From positions 310,001 to 374,000 of the forward strand of contig JADQBQ010000001.1 of assembly GCA_016278505.1 (NCBI GenBank): a stretch of 64,000 bases of DNA. The letters are read 5' to 3'. Each line of letters begins with the position of its first letter. The first letter of the stretch is position 1. The DNA is from Clostridiales bacterium. GTDB taxonomy: Bacteria; Bacillota; Desulfotomaculia; Desulfotomaculales; VENG01. Shown here piece by piece: positions 32,877 through 41,954 of the stretch. Made by a program: the position numbers and the translations under genes. Under the pieces are notes generated by a model. The model saw only the letters and a list, made by a program, of their open reading frames with translations, made no database searches and was not told the DNA's origin.

Positions 32877-33521
32877 TCAAACTCCTTTTTTATCTAAAAA
32901 TGATAGGAGTTGCTGCCAGTTATCAATTATGTCTGTCGGGGACTCTTTTTGTAGCTTTGCCATGCCGGATACACCCCAGGTTACACCTATAGTTTTTACG
33001 CCGGCTTTCTTTCCGCACTGGATGTCAAAAGGACTATCACCCACATAAACTGCATCTTTAGGATTTGCGCGTAGATTATCAAGAGCTCTTAATACCGGTT
33101 CCGCTTCCGGTTTGGCGCGGGGAACGTCTTCCAGTGCAACCAATGTTTCAATGAAGCTGTCAAAACCGGTTAACTTAATTCCTCTTTCTGCCATAACACG
33201 ACGTTTGGATGTGACAATTCCTAAACGGTACCCTTTCTCTTTTAAACTTTTTAACATTTCGGTTGTTCCCTGGTATTCATCTAAATAATCATCATGAATA
33301 GCATCTTGATGTTCCAGGTACCGGTTAAATAGTTCTTTACCCCTGCTACCGCCCAAATGGTTGCAAATATCATGCAGCGGAAGGCCTACCGTGGACAGAA
33401 CCTCTTCATGGTTAAAGTGTAAATCCATTTGAAGCATGGTTGCCTGGAATGTTTTTAGTATTAACGGTAGTGAATCCACCAGCGTACCGTCCAGGTCGAA
33501 TAACACAGCTTTGTAGTTAAT
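32877..33521 (-). CDS. HAD phosphatase (PpaX/Gph-like)
   Basis: A haloacid-dehalogenase phosphatase of about 214 residues. Motif I is FDLDGTLVDS, motif II is VTSKRR, motif III lysine lies in AKPEAEP and motif IV is VGDSPFDIQ. PpaX and phosphoglycolate phosphatases share this layout. The family-like N-terminus begins INYKAVLFDLDG, and its first codon would be ATT (33521), spaced after AAAGGGGTGA; the GTG at 33506 is the alternative. Pyrophosphatase or phosphoglycolate activity cannot be separated by sequence. Confidence 0.8.
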   Translation of the reverse strand: MNYKAVLFDLDGTLVDSLPLILKTFQATMLQMDLHFNHEEVLSTVGLPLHDICNHLGGSRGKELFNRYLEHQDAIHDDYLDEYQGTTEMLKSLKEKGYRLGIVTSKRRVMAERGIKLTGFDSFIETLVALEDVPRAKPEAEPVLRALDNLRANPKDAVYVGDSPFDIQCGKKAGVKTIGVTWGVSGMAKLQKESPTDIIDNWQQLLSFLDKKGV

Positions 33522-33679
33522 GATCTCACCCCTTTCTCAATTCCCGATTTATTGTACCATAATAATCCCTAAAAAACACTTGATGGTAGCGGTAAACACT
33601 CATAAGTATACTAAAATTCACAGCAGGTGAGGTATTCGGTCTTGCAGAATAACTATAAGTACAGGAGGATAGAATCCCT

Positions 33680-34300
33680 ATGGTATCAAAGACAAAAGTT
33701 GAATATTGTCTCCAAAAAAAAGATTTCGATTACTTATTGACTTTGGCCCGGAAAGATAAGCGGGTGGTACGTCATATTTTTCGGTATTTATACAGCGTTG
33801 ATGAACTGATGCGTAAAAGAGCCATAGAGGCCTTGGGTATGGTAAGCAGTGTAATTGCCGAGCGCGATACGTGGTCGGTGAGAAATATACTGCGACAGCT
33901 CTTATGGTCGGTTACCGAGGAATCGGGCGGCATTGGCTGGAGTGCCCCGGAAGCCATGGCTGAAATAGTAAAAAAATGTCCGGAAGAGTTCTATGATTAT
34001 GGGTCCATTGCCGTATCCTATTTGGACGAAGAATTATTGCGCCGGAGCTGTTTGTGGGCAGCAGGTACTTTAGGAGAATTGAGGCCTGAATTTATAAAAC
34101 ATGTCCTGCCCGGCATAATTAAATTGTTGGATAACAATGACCCTACCGTGCGTGGTTACGCAGCCCGGGCACTGTTAGCGGTAAATACTGCGGAAGAGAG
34201 ATTACATCATTTTAAAAATGATAATGCACCTGTACAGGTATACGAAGACGGAGAATTAAGGTTGCGAACTGTGGCGGAGTTAGCAGGCCATATAAACTAA
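33680..34300 (+). CDS. DVU0298-type HEAT-like repeat protein
   Basis: A 206-residue helical protein of the DVU0298 type, found in sulfate reducers and other anaerobes. Helical pairs such as RRSCLWAAGTLGELRPEF and DPTVRGYAARALLA are HEAT-like and probably form a protein-binding solenoid. No catalytic motif is visible. The ATG has AGGAGG 11 bases upstream. A strong terminator follows, so it is monocistronic. Confidence 0.7.
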   Translation: MVSKTKVEYCLQKKDFDYLLTLARKDKRVVRHIFRYLYSVDELMRKRAIEALGMVSSVIAERDTWSVRNILRQLLWSVTEESGGIGWSAPEAMAEIVKKCPEEFYDYGSIAVSYLDEELLRRSCLWAAGTLGELRPEFIKHVLPGIIKLLDNNDPTVRGYAARALLAVNTAEERLHHFKNDNAPVQVYEDGELRLRTVAELAGHIN

Positions 34301-34322
34301 AAATGAAATAAGGGAATTAAAA

Positions 34323-34355
34323 GAGCTTCCTATGAATAGGAAGCTCATATTTTTT
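34323..34355 (+). terminator. Intrinsic terminator
   Basis: GAGCTTCCT pairs with AGGAAGCTC across a 6-base loop, followed by ATATTTTTT. It separates the HEAT-like gene from glgP. Confidence 0.85.
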
Positions 34356-34398
34356 GGCACAATATATCAAAAGTCAAAAAAGTATGGAGGTAAACCAG

Positions 34399-36948
34399 AT
34401 GTTTTTTTTCCGTACTGTGTCTGTGAATCCCCGTATGCCGGAGAGGGTAAGCCGGATAACGGAGATTGCCAAAAATTATTGGTTCAGTTGGCATCCGCAG
34501 GCGCTGGAGTTGTTTCCCTACATGAACAAGGATTTGTGGGAAGAAGTTCACCACAATCCGGTGCAGTTTCTTATCCATATTAATCAGGATGACTTAGAGC
34601 GCGTTTCCCAGGATTCAATTTTTCAGGCAAAATGTGACTGGGTAATGGCTGAATTTGACCGCTACATGACAGAACAAAAATGGTTTGAACAGGCCTATCC
34701 CCAGCATGATGGCAGAGTGATTGCGTATTTCTGTGCTGAATTTGGCCTACATGAATCATTACCGATATATTCTGGTGGCTTAGGGGTATTGGCCGGCGAT
34801 CATGTTAAAGCGGCCAGTGACCTGGGATTACCTTTTGTGGGTATCGGACTACTTTATAAACATGGATATTTTGCTCAAAGGATTAACCGGGAAGGCTGGC
34901 AGGAAGCTCGATATCCTCACCTCAATTTTCGTGAAATGCCCATGACGCCTGTTACCAGGGAAGATGGCAGTGATTTAATTATAGAAGTTGATTGTGGTCA
35001 CAAAAATGTTTACTTGAGGGTATGGGAGGTATTGGTGGGGCGGGTAAAAGTATACCTGTTAGATGCAGATATTACGCGTAACACCGATGAGAACCGCAGG
35101 TTAACTTCGCGTTTATACGGAGGCGATGATGAAAACAGAATTAAGCAGGAAATTCTTTTGGGAATAGGTGGGGTGAAAGCTCTACGGGCTATGGGAATAG
35201 AGCCTTTCGCCTGGCATATGAACGAGGGGCATGCTGCTTTTTCTACCGTCGAGAGATTACGTGAATTAGTACAGCTAGGAATTCCTATTAATTCTGCTAA
35301 AGAAGCCGTAAAATCAAATACTTTATTCACGACTCATACGCCGGTTCCTGCCGGGCATGACATTTTTCCTCCTGACTTAGTGGAAACCTATTTAGGCCAA
35401 ATTGTGGACCAGCTTGGTGTTACCCGTGATTTTTTCATGGATTTGGGACGCAAAAAAGGGAGTAAAGGCTTCAATATGACATTGTTGGCCATTGGCCTCT
35501 CAGGGTATTGTAATGGTGTTAGTAAGTTACATGGGGAAGTGAGCCGAAAGATGTTTCACGGCGTTTACCCGCACCTTTCCCTGGACGAGGTACCCATTAG
35601 TTCCATTACCAATGGAGTTCATATGGAAACCTGGTTAGCCGATGAAATTAAAGAATTATTGACAATTCATCTGGGACCTGAGTGGCGCAAAAATTTAACC
35701 AACAAGCAGCTGTGGGAAAATGTACGGTCAATTCCAGATCACGAGCTCTGGAATGCACACCTGGCCAATAAGTCTAAAACGATCAATTTCATTAGAGATA
35801 CATTATTTGAAAAACGTAGACGTAACCGGGAGGAGGAACCACGGCTGAGGGAAGTGGAGGATTTCCTTAACCCCAACTTTTTAACCATCGGTTTTGCCCG
35901 CAGGTTCACAACATATAAAAGAGCTACATTGATTTTTAGAAATAAACAGAGACTGGCCGCAATTATGAACAATTCGGAAATGCCGCTGCAATTAGTTTTT
36001 TCAGGCAAGGCGCACCCAAAAGATAACGAGGGACATCGCTTAATTAAACAGATTTACGAAATATCAAATGAGGAACCATTTAGAGGCAAAATAGTATTCC
36101 TGGAAGACTTTAACATTAATACAGCCCGTTATCTAGTACAGGGAGTGGATGTATGGTTAAACACTCCTCGTTGGCCGATGGAAGCCAGTGGCACAAGCGG
36201 CATGAAGGCCGCCGCAAATGGCGTGCTGCATTGTAGCGTGCTTGACGGTTGGTGGCCGGAGGCGTATAACGGGCAAAATGGCTTTGCCATTGGAGGGCCA
36301 GGCAGTGATGATTTTGAGGAAGAAATGCAGGATGTAAATGACTCTGAATATCTTTATGATTTACTGGAAAATGTAATTCTTCCCTCTTATTATCAGCGAG
36401 AGGATGAGATTCCCCGCAAGTGGATGCAGTGGATGAAAAATTCGATGATTACAGTTCCTCCTGTTTTTTGCACCAGAAGAATGGTGCAGGAATATGCCGA
36501 CAACTATTATGTCAGGCTTATGGACCGTTGGATTCAGTTTACCCAAAACAATTTTGAATTGGCTAACAGGGTCAGAAACTACAAGCAAAACATCGAAGAA
36601 AACTGGCATCACATAGCAATTAAAAATGTACATTGCAACGGGTGCGCAGATATGCAAAAGGGTGACCACTTAAGCCTACAAGCTAATGTAAAGTTAGGTC
36701 CCATTCACCATGATGATGTGATTGCGGAAATTGCTTATGGGGAAGAAGATGGGGATGGACTCAGAAACGTTGTCACTGTTCCGATGGTAATGGATGGACA
36801 GGCTGTGGAAGGTGAATACACCTTTGCGGGAGAAGTTCCGCTGGAACTGCAGGGTACCATAGGGTATACTGTAAGGGTTCGACCGTCCAATAAAGATTTT
36901 GCGCATCAATATGAGGTGCCTCTGGCTACCTGGGCGCAAGATTTCTAG
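34399..36948 (+). CDS. glgP: Alpha-glucan (glycogen) phosphorylase
   Basis: An 849-residue GT35 phosphorylase with an N-terminal DUF3417 extension, releasing glucose-1-phosphate from storage glucan. Substrate-site region AEFGLHESLPIYSGGLGVL lies near residue 115, and the PLP lysine is in GTSGMKAAANG near 602. The start at 34399 follows GGAGG. It is larger than the E. coli enzyme family and fits the archaeal/clostridial type. Sporeformers use glycogen as a sporulation reserve. No other glycogen gene is adjacent. Confidence 0.9.
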   Translation: MFFFRTVSVNPRMPERVSRITEIAKNYWFSWHPQALELFPYMNKDLWEEVHHNPVQFLIHINQDDLERVSQDSIFQAKCDWVMAEFDRYMTEQKWFEQAYPQHDGRVIAYFCAEFGLHESLPIYSGGLGVLAGDHVKAASDLGLPFVGIGLLYKHGYFAQRINREGWQEARYPHLNFREMPMTPVTREDGSDLIIEVDCGHKNVYLRVWEVLVGRVKVYLLDADITRNTDENRRLTSRLYGGDDENRIKQEILLGIGGVKALRAMGIEPFAWHMNEGHAAFSTVERLRELVQLGIPINSAKEAVKSNTLFTTHTPVPAGHDIFPPDLVETYLGQIVDQLGVTRDFFMDLGRKKGSKGFNMTLLAIGLSGYCNGVSKLHGEVSRKMFHGVYPHLSLDEVPISSITNGVHMETWLADEIKELLTIHLGPEWRKNLTNKQLWENVRSIPDHELWNAHLANKSKTINFIRDTLFEKRRRNREEEPRLREVEDFLNPNFLTIGFARRFTTYKRATLIFRNKQRLAAIMNNSEMPLQLVFSGKAHPKDNEGHRLIKQIYEISNEEPFRGKIVFLEDFNINTARYLVQGVDVWLNTPRWPMEASGTSGMKAAANGVLHCSVLDGWWPEAYNGQNGFAIGGPGSDDFEEEMQDVNDSEYLYDLLENVILPSYYQREDEIPRKWMQWMKNSMITVPPVFCTRRMVQEYADNYYVRLMDRWIQFTQNNFELANRVRNYKQNIEENWHHIAIKNVHCNGCADMQKGDHLSLQANVKLGPIHHDDVIAEIAYGEEDGDGLRNVVTVPMVMDGQAVEGEYTFAGEVPLELQGTIGYTVRVRPSNKDFAHQYEVPLATWAQDF

Positions 36949-36977
36949 TGAAATTTTAAAGATTAAAATTGTTAACG

Positions 36978-37008
36978 GCCCTCCTAATATTTAGGGGGGC
37001 TTTGCTTT
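36978..37008 (+). terminator. Intrinsic terminator after glgP
   Basis: GCCCTCCTAA pairs with TTAGGGGGGC, followed by TTTGCTTT. Confidence 0.8.
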
Positions 37009-37119
37009 ATATAAAAAATAGAGGAATTTGCCACTTAATTATCGAAAAAGAAATGATACAATGTCCAAAACAAATCTTCTTGGATATATTTTTTTAGATG
37101 AATTTTAGGAGGCTTGCTG

Positions 37120-37476
37120 GTGTCTACTTTACTTTTATTATCGTTGGGTGTGGGTGTAGGTATCTTGGCCAGTTTTACGGGTCTGGGTGGAGGATTCTTG
37201 GTGGTCCCCCTTTTAATAATGTTAGGTTACGAGTCTTATAAGGCTGTGGGAACTTCTTTTTTAACTATATTTATTATTTCCATATCGGCACTGGCTGCCC
37301 ATGCGAGTTTGCAGCATGTGGACTTAAGACTGGGGGTCTTGCTTGGTATCGGGGGAGTTTTAGGGGCGCAATTGGGATCTCGTTTAGTTGAATATGTGCC
37401 TACTAACTTATTTAATAAGATTTTTGCGCTTATCCTGGTTGCTCTTGCGGTAAGAATGTTTTTTTCGAAGGGATAA
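37120..37476 (+). CDS. Half-size TSUP family permease
   Basis: A 118-residue membrane protein equal to one half of a TSUP transporter: FTGLGGGFLVVPLLIMLG in the first helices and GGVLGAQLGSRLVEYVP near the end. Full TSUP proteins have two such repeats; this would have to dimerise. The start is GTG at 37120 behind TAGGAGG. A good terminator follows. It could be a functional half transporter or a remnant; the intact frame favours function. Confidence 0.75.
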   Translation: MSTLLLLSLGVGVGILASFTGLGGGFLVVPLLIMLGYESYKAVGTSFLTIFIISISALAAHASLQHVDLRLGVLLGIGGVLGAQLGSRLVEYVPTNLFNKIFALILVALAVRMFFSKG

Positions 37477-37483
37477 AGAACAG

Positions 37484-37512
37484 AAGCCACCCTAAAGAAA
37501 GCAGTGGCTTTT
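37484..37512 (+). terminator. Intrinsic terminator
   Basis: AAGCCAC (37484-37490) pairs with GTGGCTT (37504-37510), followed by TT. It ends the half-TSUP unit, though the loop is 13 bases. Confidence 0.65.
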
Positions 37513-37521
37513 AACTAATGG

Positions 37522-37665
37522 TTATGGTTTGGGAGGAACATAAACACGCCCTGTGCCGTAATGATTCGGAGCAAAGTTTTGTATAGTAGGCTCGTCGACA
37601 AAGTAGGGATCGGGAGGGTTATTGTATACAGAGGTTTTTTCAAAAATAAATTCCGGTCTTTCCAA
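37522..37665 (-). CDS. Small 47-aa proline/aromatic-rich protein
   Basis: A 47-residue frame starting at TTG 37665, nine bases after a perfect AAAGGAGGTG. It is rich in proline, tyrosine and asparagine (YNNPPDPYFVDEPT and YGTGRVYVPPKP), with no membrane helix. The reach of the ribosome site makes it a likely real gene. No family is recognised. The next gene on this strand begins at 38099 and is separated by a terminator, so this is a separate unit. Confidence 0.55.
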   Translation of the reverse strand: MERPEFIFEKTSVYNNPPDPYFVDEPTIQNFAPNHYGTGRVYVPPKP

Positions 37666-37763
37666 TTGTTATTCCACCTCCTTTAAGTCACGATTATTTG
37701 AAGAATAGGAATTAATCTTGTTTTATTGTTTACCGGACGGTAGTTGTTTATGTTTAAATCAAC

Positions 37764-37801
37764 AAAAAGCGCGCTAAGGAAAATCATTTAGCGCGCTTTT
37801 T
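37764..37801. terminator. Bidirectional intrinsic terminator
   Basis: AAAAAGCGCGCTAA pairs with TTAGCGCGCTTTTT, a 14-bp stem with A and T tails. It overlaps the stop of the zinc-ribbon membrane protein. Confidence 0.9.
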
Positions 37802-38099
37802 AATCTTTTTCTATATAAACTTCACCTTGACAATGTAAATGTTTAACCTTACCCTCTTTAGGCTCTGCCTCAAAGAACTCTCCACAACGAGGGCATTGAT
37901 ATCTTTCCCAAGGGATCCTTTTCTCTTTAGCCTTCATTACTATGAATACTGCTGCCAGAGCGATCGGGCCACCATAAAATAAAATGAGAACCAGCGGTGA
38001 GCGGGGGGTAATGTAAAAGGTTGCAAGCCCTATGAAGGGTAAAACCAGCGTTGCCACTGCATATAGAATTCCTTTAAGTCTAAATTCCTCCCGGGTCAT
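37800..38099 (-). CDS. Small membrane protein with C-terminal zinc ribbon
   Basis: A 99-residue protein with two membrane helices (about 10-30 and 36-55), a basic loop, and a C-terminal CPRCGEFFEAEPKE segment with a later HLHCQ. The CxxC plus HxHC may bind zinc. I do not recognise the family. The ATG has no strong ribosome site in view. Function unknown. Confidence 0.6.
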   Translation of the reverse strand: MTREEFRLKGILYAVATLVLPFIGLATFYITPRSPLVLILFYGGPIALAAVFIVMKAKEKRIPWERYQCPRCGEFFEAEPKEGKVKHLHCQGEVYIEKD

Positions 38100-38174
38100 A
38101 TCAAACCACCTTTTATCTGATTTATAACTCCCACTTAAGCCTCGATGTTCAGCTTTAGCTGAACGAGTTCACTC

Positions 38175-38999
38175 CTACTCTTGTACTAACGTTTCTCTTG
38201 CCATTTCCATCAGGCTTTGACTGCCTTTTTTATTCTGTTGCCCAACTTCGGGGCCAAAGCCCAGGTTAGCTGCCATTTCAGTCAGAATAAGCCTGAGTGC
38301 TCGCATGCGACGTTTATAAAATTCCTTATGACCCACATCTTCTAAGGTGATGCTCAGCTTTACACGGAGCATGTCCGGTGCGTAAAGGAATGGTATCATC
38401 ATTTTCATTACCGGTTCGGACAACCACTGTTTGCTATGAAGAGTGTGAACGGCATAGTTTATAAGTTCGAGATGAATGTCGGATAGCTCGTAGTATTCGT
38501 AGGCATTGGAGTCTTCAAGCCATCCTTGAACTGTCCATTTTTTACTCGATTTGTGACCCTGACACGAATTAGTAGGGTTAATCATGAAAATTTTCTCTAC
38601 GGATTCCTGTTTTCCGTTATTTGTTTGAAACCTAACTGCCCTTGCGATGGGCGCTGTTCGGCAGTTTCTTGACCGTGCAGGGTAAATGGAACATCTACCG
38701 TCATCAAGCATAAAGGCACAAGCACCCTGGGCAACGTGTTTCAATTGAACGGATGGCCATCCCATCCCGCTATTCATATCCAGAATACAATAAGTCTTAA
38801 CAAAATCTTGACCTGAGATCTTAAGGTGCCGGGCCATGGTCTCCACATCCCATGGGTCAAGGAGAATATCTATGTTTTGGCAGCAGTTTCCCATGCACTC
38901 ATCAGTACATTGAAAGAAAAAAGTTTCTTTAGTATTAAGCTCTTCCAGTGTGCCGTTCTCTAATCGCTGGATAATATCCTGATGCAAATCATTTGCCAT
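38175..38999 (-). CDS. YkgJ family cysteine cluster protein
   Basis: A 274-residue protein of the YkgJ type. The metal-binding core is FQCTDECMGNCCQNIDILL near residue 27, then ACAFMLDDGRCSIYPARSR and NCRTAP. The family is presumed to bind zinc or iron-sulfur; partners include Fe-S and radical pathways, but no reaction is established. The start at 38999 follows CAGGGGGAAATAATA; the frame extends far upstream without a site. A divergent relative is at 4255-4788. Confidence 0.8.
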   Translation of the reverse strand: MANDLHQDIIQRLENGTLEELNTKETFFFQCTDECMGNCCQNIDILLDPWDVETMARHLKISGQDFVKTYCILDMNSGMGWPSVQLKHVAQGACAFMLDDGRCSIYPARSRNCRTAPIARAVRFQTNNGKQESVEKIFMINPTNSCQGHKSSKKWTVQGWLEDSNAYEYYELSDIHLELINYAVHTLHSKQWLSEPVMKMMIPFLYAPDMLRVKLSITLEDVGHKEFYKRRMRALRLILTEMAANLGFGPEVGQQNKKGSQSLMEMARETLVQE

Positions 39000-39076
39000 T
39001 ATTATTTCCCCCTGTTTTCCTGCATTATGACATAAACCTTCGTCATGATGTTTATGTTTACCTGCTGCTAAATACG

Positions 39077-39101
39077 CAAAAAAAAAGGCCCCTTTCGGGG
39101 C
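39077..39101 (-). terminator. Intrinsic terminator, minus strand
   Basis: GCCCC-TTTC-GGGGC is preceded on the plus strand by nine A, giving T9 on the minus strand. It lies upstream of the YkgJ gene and downstream of metS-like, as a second barrier. Confidence 0.75.
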
Positions 39102-39230
39102 TATAGGGATTAAGGTTAAAACGTTTAGACTGGCTTTGTTATTTTGACACAGAATTCGACATTGTACAGTCATGCAAACGACAGCAAAGGTTTTTGCTGT
39201 TAACATTTTAGTTGGACTCTTGGAATCAAA

Positions 39231-39260
39231 ATTAAGGTCGGGTATAATCCCGACCTTAAT
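39231..39260 (-). terminator. Intrinsic terminator after the MetS-like gene
   Basis: ATTAAGGTCGGG pairs with CCCGACCTTAAT around a 6-base loop, followed by TTTT on the minus strand, 4 bases after the stop. Confidence 0.9.
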
Positions 39261-39264
39261 TTCT

Positions 39265-39366
39265 TTAATCAAAGCGTTTTTTAGCTGCAATTCCAATACA
39301 TAGGGCTGTGCCGCCCCATAATAGAACCATACCAAAAATCATCATGGCAATTGCTCCGGGCTCCAT
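39265..39366 (-). CDS. MetS-like small subunit of an NSS transporter
   Basis: A 33-residue single-helix protein, too short for usual gene finders, ending AAKKRFD. It follows the NSS transporter by 29 bases and has its own GGGAGGTTG site. Its size, one helix (AIAMMIFGMVLLWGGTALCI) and position match MetS, the small partner of the MetP methionine/alanine importer of Corynebacterium. It is expected to sit in the membrane beside the large subunit. A terminator follows at once. Confidence 0.8.
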   Translation of the reverse strand: MEPGAIAMMIFGMVLLWGGTALCIGIAAKKRFD

Positions 39367-39395
39367 TGTTCAACCTCCCTGTAAACTCACTCTAA

Positions 39396-40889
39396 TTAAT
39401 CACGCAATACCTCGCGGTTTTTCCAGCCCATGGACGACAGTACAACACCCAAAACTATGGCTAAAATGGGTACCATCCAGCCTACAGCGATGATGGAAGA
39501 CCATGCATAGTCGCCATAGGGGGTAGTTAAATCGGAAATGACGTTTTTAATACCGGAATAACCCAATATAGCAATGGTAACGAACTTAATAGTGAAAGGC
39601 CACCATCCACCAACAGGAAAATCAGAAATGGCATTAGCATGGTCTTTAAGAACATGGATTTTAAAGAACCAGCCTATTAACAGGGCCTCAAATATAACAC
39701 CAAAGACGATACCGATAGAGTTGCAGAAATGGTCAACAATATCCAAGAAAAACAGGCCTGCATTGGTAGCCATCCAAAGACTGATGACCCCGGCAACCAA
39801 GCAATAAATTGGTACAACTTTTTTCCTGGATGCTCCGAATTTATCCATCAAGGCGGAAACACATGCCTCATTAATGGATATAAATGAAGACAGGCCTGCG
39901 AAGACTAGAGATAGGAAGAACAGTACTCCGAAAAGTGCAGGCGAACCAGGCATCTGGCTTATGGCGCTGGGAAAAGCAACAAAGGCCAGACCTAAACTTT
40001 GGGTCACCACTTCTTCAAAGGGTTGCCCCGAAGCGTGGGCCATATAGCCCACAATACTAAATACTCCGATACCTGCCAGTAAGCTGAACCCACAGTTGCC
40101 CAGGCCGGTTATGAATCCATTATTTACAATATCGCTTTTCTTGGGCAAATAACTGGAATACGCTGTCATAATTGCAAAACCAATACTTAGGGTAAAGAAG
40201 ATTTGCCCGTAAGCGGTAATCCATACCTCCCAATTCATTATGGCACTAAAATCGGGCCTGAAGAGGTAATTTAACCCGTCAATGGCCCCTGGTAGTGTTA
40301 ATCCCCTAACGGTAATTGCAAGGATCATAAAAATTAACACCGGAATAAAGATTTTGTTGGCCAGCTCGATACCTTTTCGAACACCGCTGTAAAGAACAAC
40401 AAAATTTATTAACCAGGCAATAAGAAGTGGGATCAAAATACCAACTCGGAAACCACCAAAATCAAATAACCCGCCTTCGGCCAGACCCAGGTAAGTACCG
40501 AAGAAGAATCCTTCTGGGTCAGCTCCCCAGGCCTGGGTTAGTGAAAAGCCTGTGTAAGAAATAGCCCAGGCTATAACACCTACATAGTATACTGCGATTC
40601 CAAAAGCTACAAATACCTGCCACCAACCCAACCATTCAAACTTGGGGTTGGCTTTTGCCAAGGCCAGAGGTGCTGAGCCACGGTACTTGTGACCCAGTGC
40701 AAACTCCAGGATGAGTACCGGGATTCCGGCGGTCAAAAGTGCAAATAAGTACGGAATTAAGAATGCACCACCGCCGCTTTCATAAGCTGCGTAGGGGAAA
40801 CGCCAAATATTACCCAGGCCAATGGCCGAACCGATAGCTGCAAGGATAAACCCGGCTCGTGTTCCCCACTGTTCACGTTCTACAGACAA
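39396..40889 (-). CDS. Sodium-dependent NSS family transporter (MetP-like)
   Basis: A 497-residue, 12-helix sodium:neurotransmitter symporter family protein. The family signature GTRAGFILAAIGSAIGLGNI and WRFPY occur at the start. The start is TTG at 40889 behind AAGGAGG; 18 further codons upstream lack a site. With the MetS-like subunit it suggests uptake of methionine or a small neutral amino acid. The exact substrate cannot be read from sequence. Confidence 0.85.
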   Translation of the reverse strand: MSVEREQWGTRAGFILAAIGSAIGLGNIWRFPYAAYESGGGAFLIPYLFALLTAGIPVLILEFALGHKYRGSAPLALAKANPKFEWLGWWQVFVAFGIAVYYVGVIAWAISYTGFSLTQAWGADPEGFFFGTYLGLAEGGLFDFGGFRVGILIPLLIAWLINFVVLYSGVRKGIELANKIFIPVLIFMILAITVRGLTLPGAIDGLNYLFRPDFSAIMNWEVWITAYGQIFFTLSIGFAIMTAYSSYLPKKSDIVNNGFITGLGNCGFSLLAGIGVFSIVGYMAHASGQPFEEVVTQSLGLAFVAFPSAISQMPGSPALFGVLFFLSLVFAGLSSFISINEACVSALMDKFGASRKKVVPIYCLVAGVISLWMATNAGLFFLDIVDHFCNSIGIVFGVIFEALLIGWFFKIHVLKDHANAISDFPVGGWWPFTIKFVTIAILGYSGIKNVISDLTTPYGDYAWSSIIAVGWMVPILAIVLGVVLSSMGWKNREVLRD

Positions 40890-41035
40890 CTTTTTACAAC
40901 CTCCTTCTAATATATTTGAAAATTGATAAGGACAAACTAGCATTCTTCACATAAAGATAAAATCCTTTAGTATTTTGCCAAAATTTTTCCTTTTGTACAC
41001 ATTATTTCTGGATTGGCTTTAATTGATTCTGCCGG

Positions 41036-41803
41036 CTAAAGATTTTTTGCATTTCTAAAACCTTTTATCAATGTGGTGAGACCGATAATAATTAAAACGA
41101 CGCTGATTAGTTGGGCTACACGAAAAGGCCCCATCATTAGACTGTCAGTACGTATGCCTTCAATGAAGTACCGGCCGGTGGAGTACAATACCAGGTATAA
41201 CATTGCTATCTCACCCTGAAATTTTTTCCTGGGCCATCTAAAAATCAATAGTAGGAAGACAATAAGATTCCATATGGATTCGTAGAGAAAAGCCGGGTGA
41301 TAGTACTGGCCGTTTATGTACATTTGGTTTTTTATAAAAGCAGGGAAGTAGTTAATAAATTGCTCTGACACTGCCCTACCGTGAGCTTCCTGGTTAATAA
41401 AGTTGCCCCATCGCCCTATGGCTTGACCTAAAATTAAACTGGGTGCCATAATGTCCGCAATCTTCCAGACCGGTAAGCGGTAAATTCTTACATATATCAG
41501 CCCGGCAATGACACCACCGATTACACCACCGTGAATGGCTAGTCCTCCGTGCCATACGGCGATTATTTCTAAAAAATCTCCCGCGTAATTCTCCCATTCA
41601 AAGGCTACATAGTAAGCTCTGGCACCTATGATGGCAGCTGGAATAATAAGGGTTACCATGTTTAAAATATGATTAGTATCAATGTTATTAGCGGAAGCAC
41701 GGTAATAGGCCAAAGTAATCCCAATTAAAAAGGCTGAGGCCATAATGATACCGTACCAGCGAACGACAAACGGGCCAAGTTCAAATGCTATAGGGTCAAT
41801 CAT
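41036..41803 (-). CDS. lgt: Prolipoprotein diacylglyceryl transferase
   Basis: A 255-residue, seven-helix enzyme that attaches diacylglycerol to the lipobox cysteine of exported prelipoproteins. The signature WHGGLAIHGGVIGG is near residue 84, and GRWGNFINQEAHGR near 130 contains the catalytic region. The MIDPIAFELGPF start is typical. It would act on proteins such as the DUF4247 lipoprotein at 20424. It is a single gene with a GGAGG-like site. Confidence 0.92.
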   Translation of the reverse strand: MIDPIAFELGPFVVRWYGIIMASAFLIGITLAYYRASANNIDTNHILNMVTLIIPAAIIGARAYYVAFEWENYAGDFLEIIAVWHGGLAIHGGVIGGVIAGLIYVRIYRLPVWKIADIMAPSLILGQAIGRWGNFINQEAHGRAVSEQFINYFPAFIKNQMYINGQYYHPAFLYESIWNLIVFLLLIFRWPRKKFQGEIAMLYLVLYSTGRYFIEGIRTDSLMMGPFRVAQLISVVLIIIGLTTLIKGFRNAKNL

Positions 41804-41954
41804 TTTTGAAAACCTCCAAAATCGAATACGGCTTGTATTTTATCATATATTCTGCCACCGGTGGTTATTTTTTCATCCAAGATTAATTTTCATACCTAGT
41901 AAAGAGTTGTAATTTAAAATAAGGGTAAATTAGAAAAAATGGGAGTGATAATGA

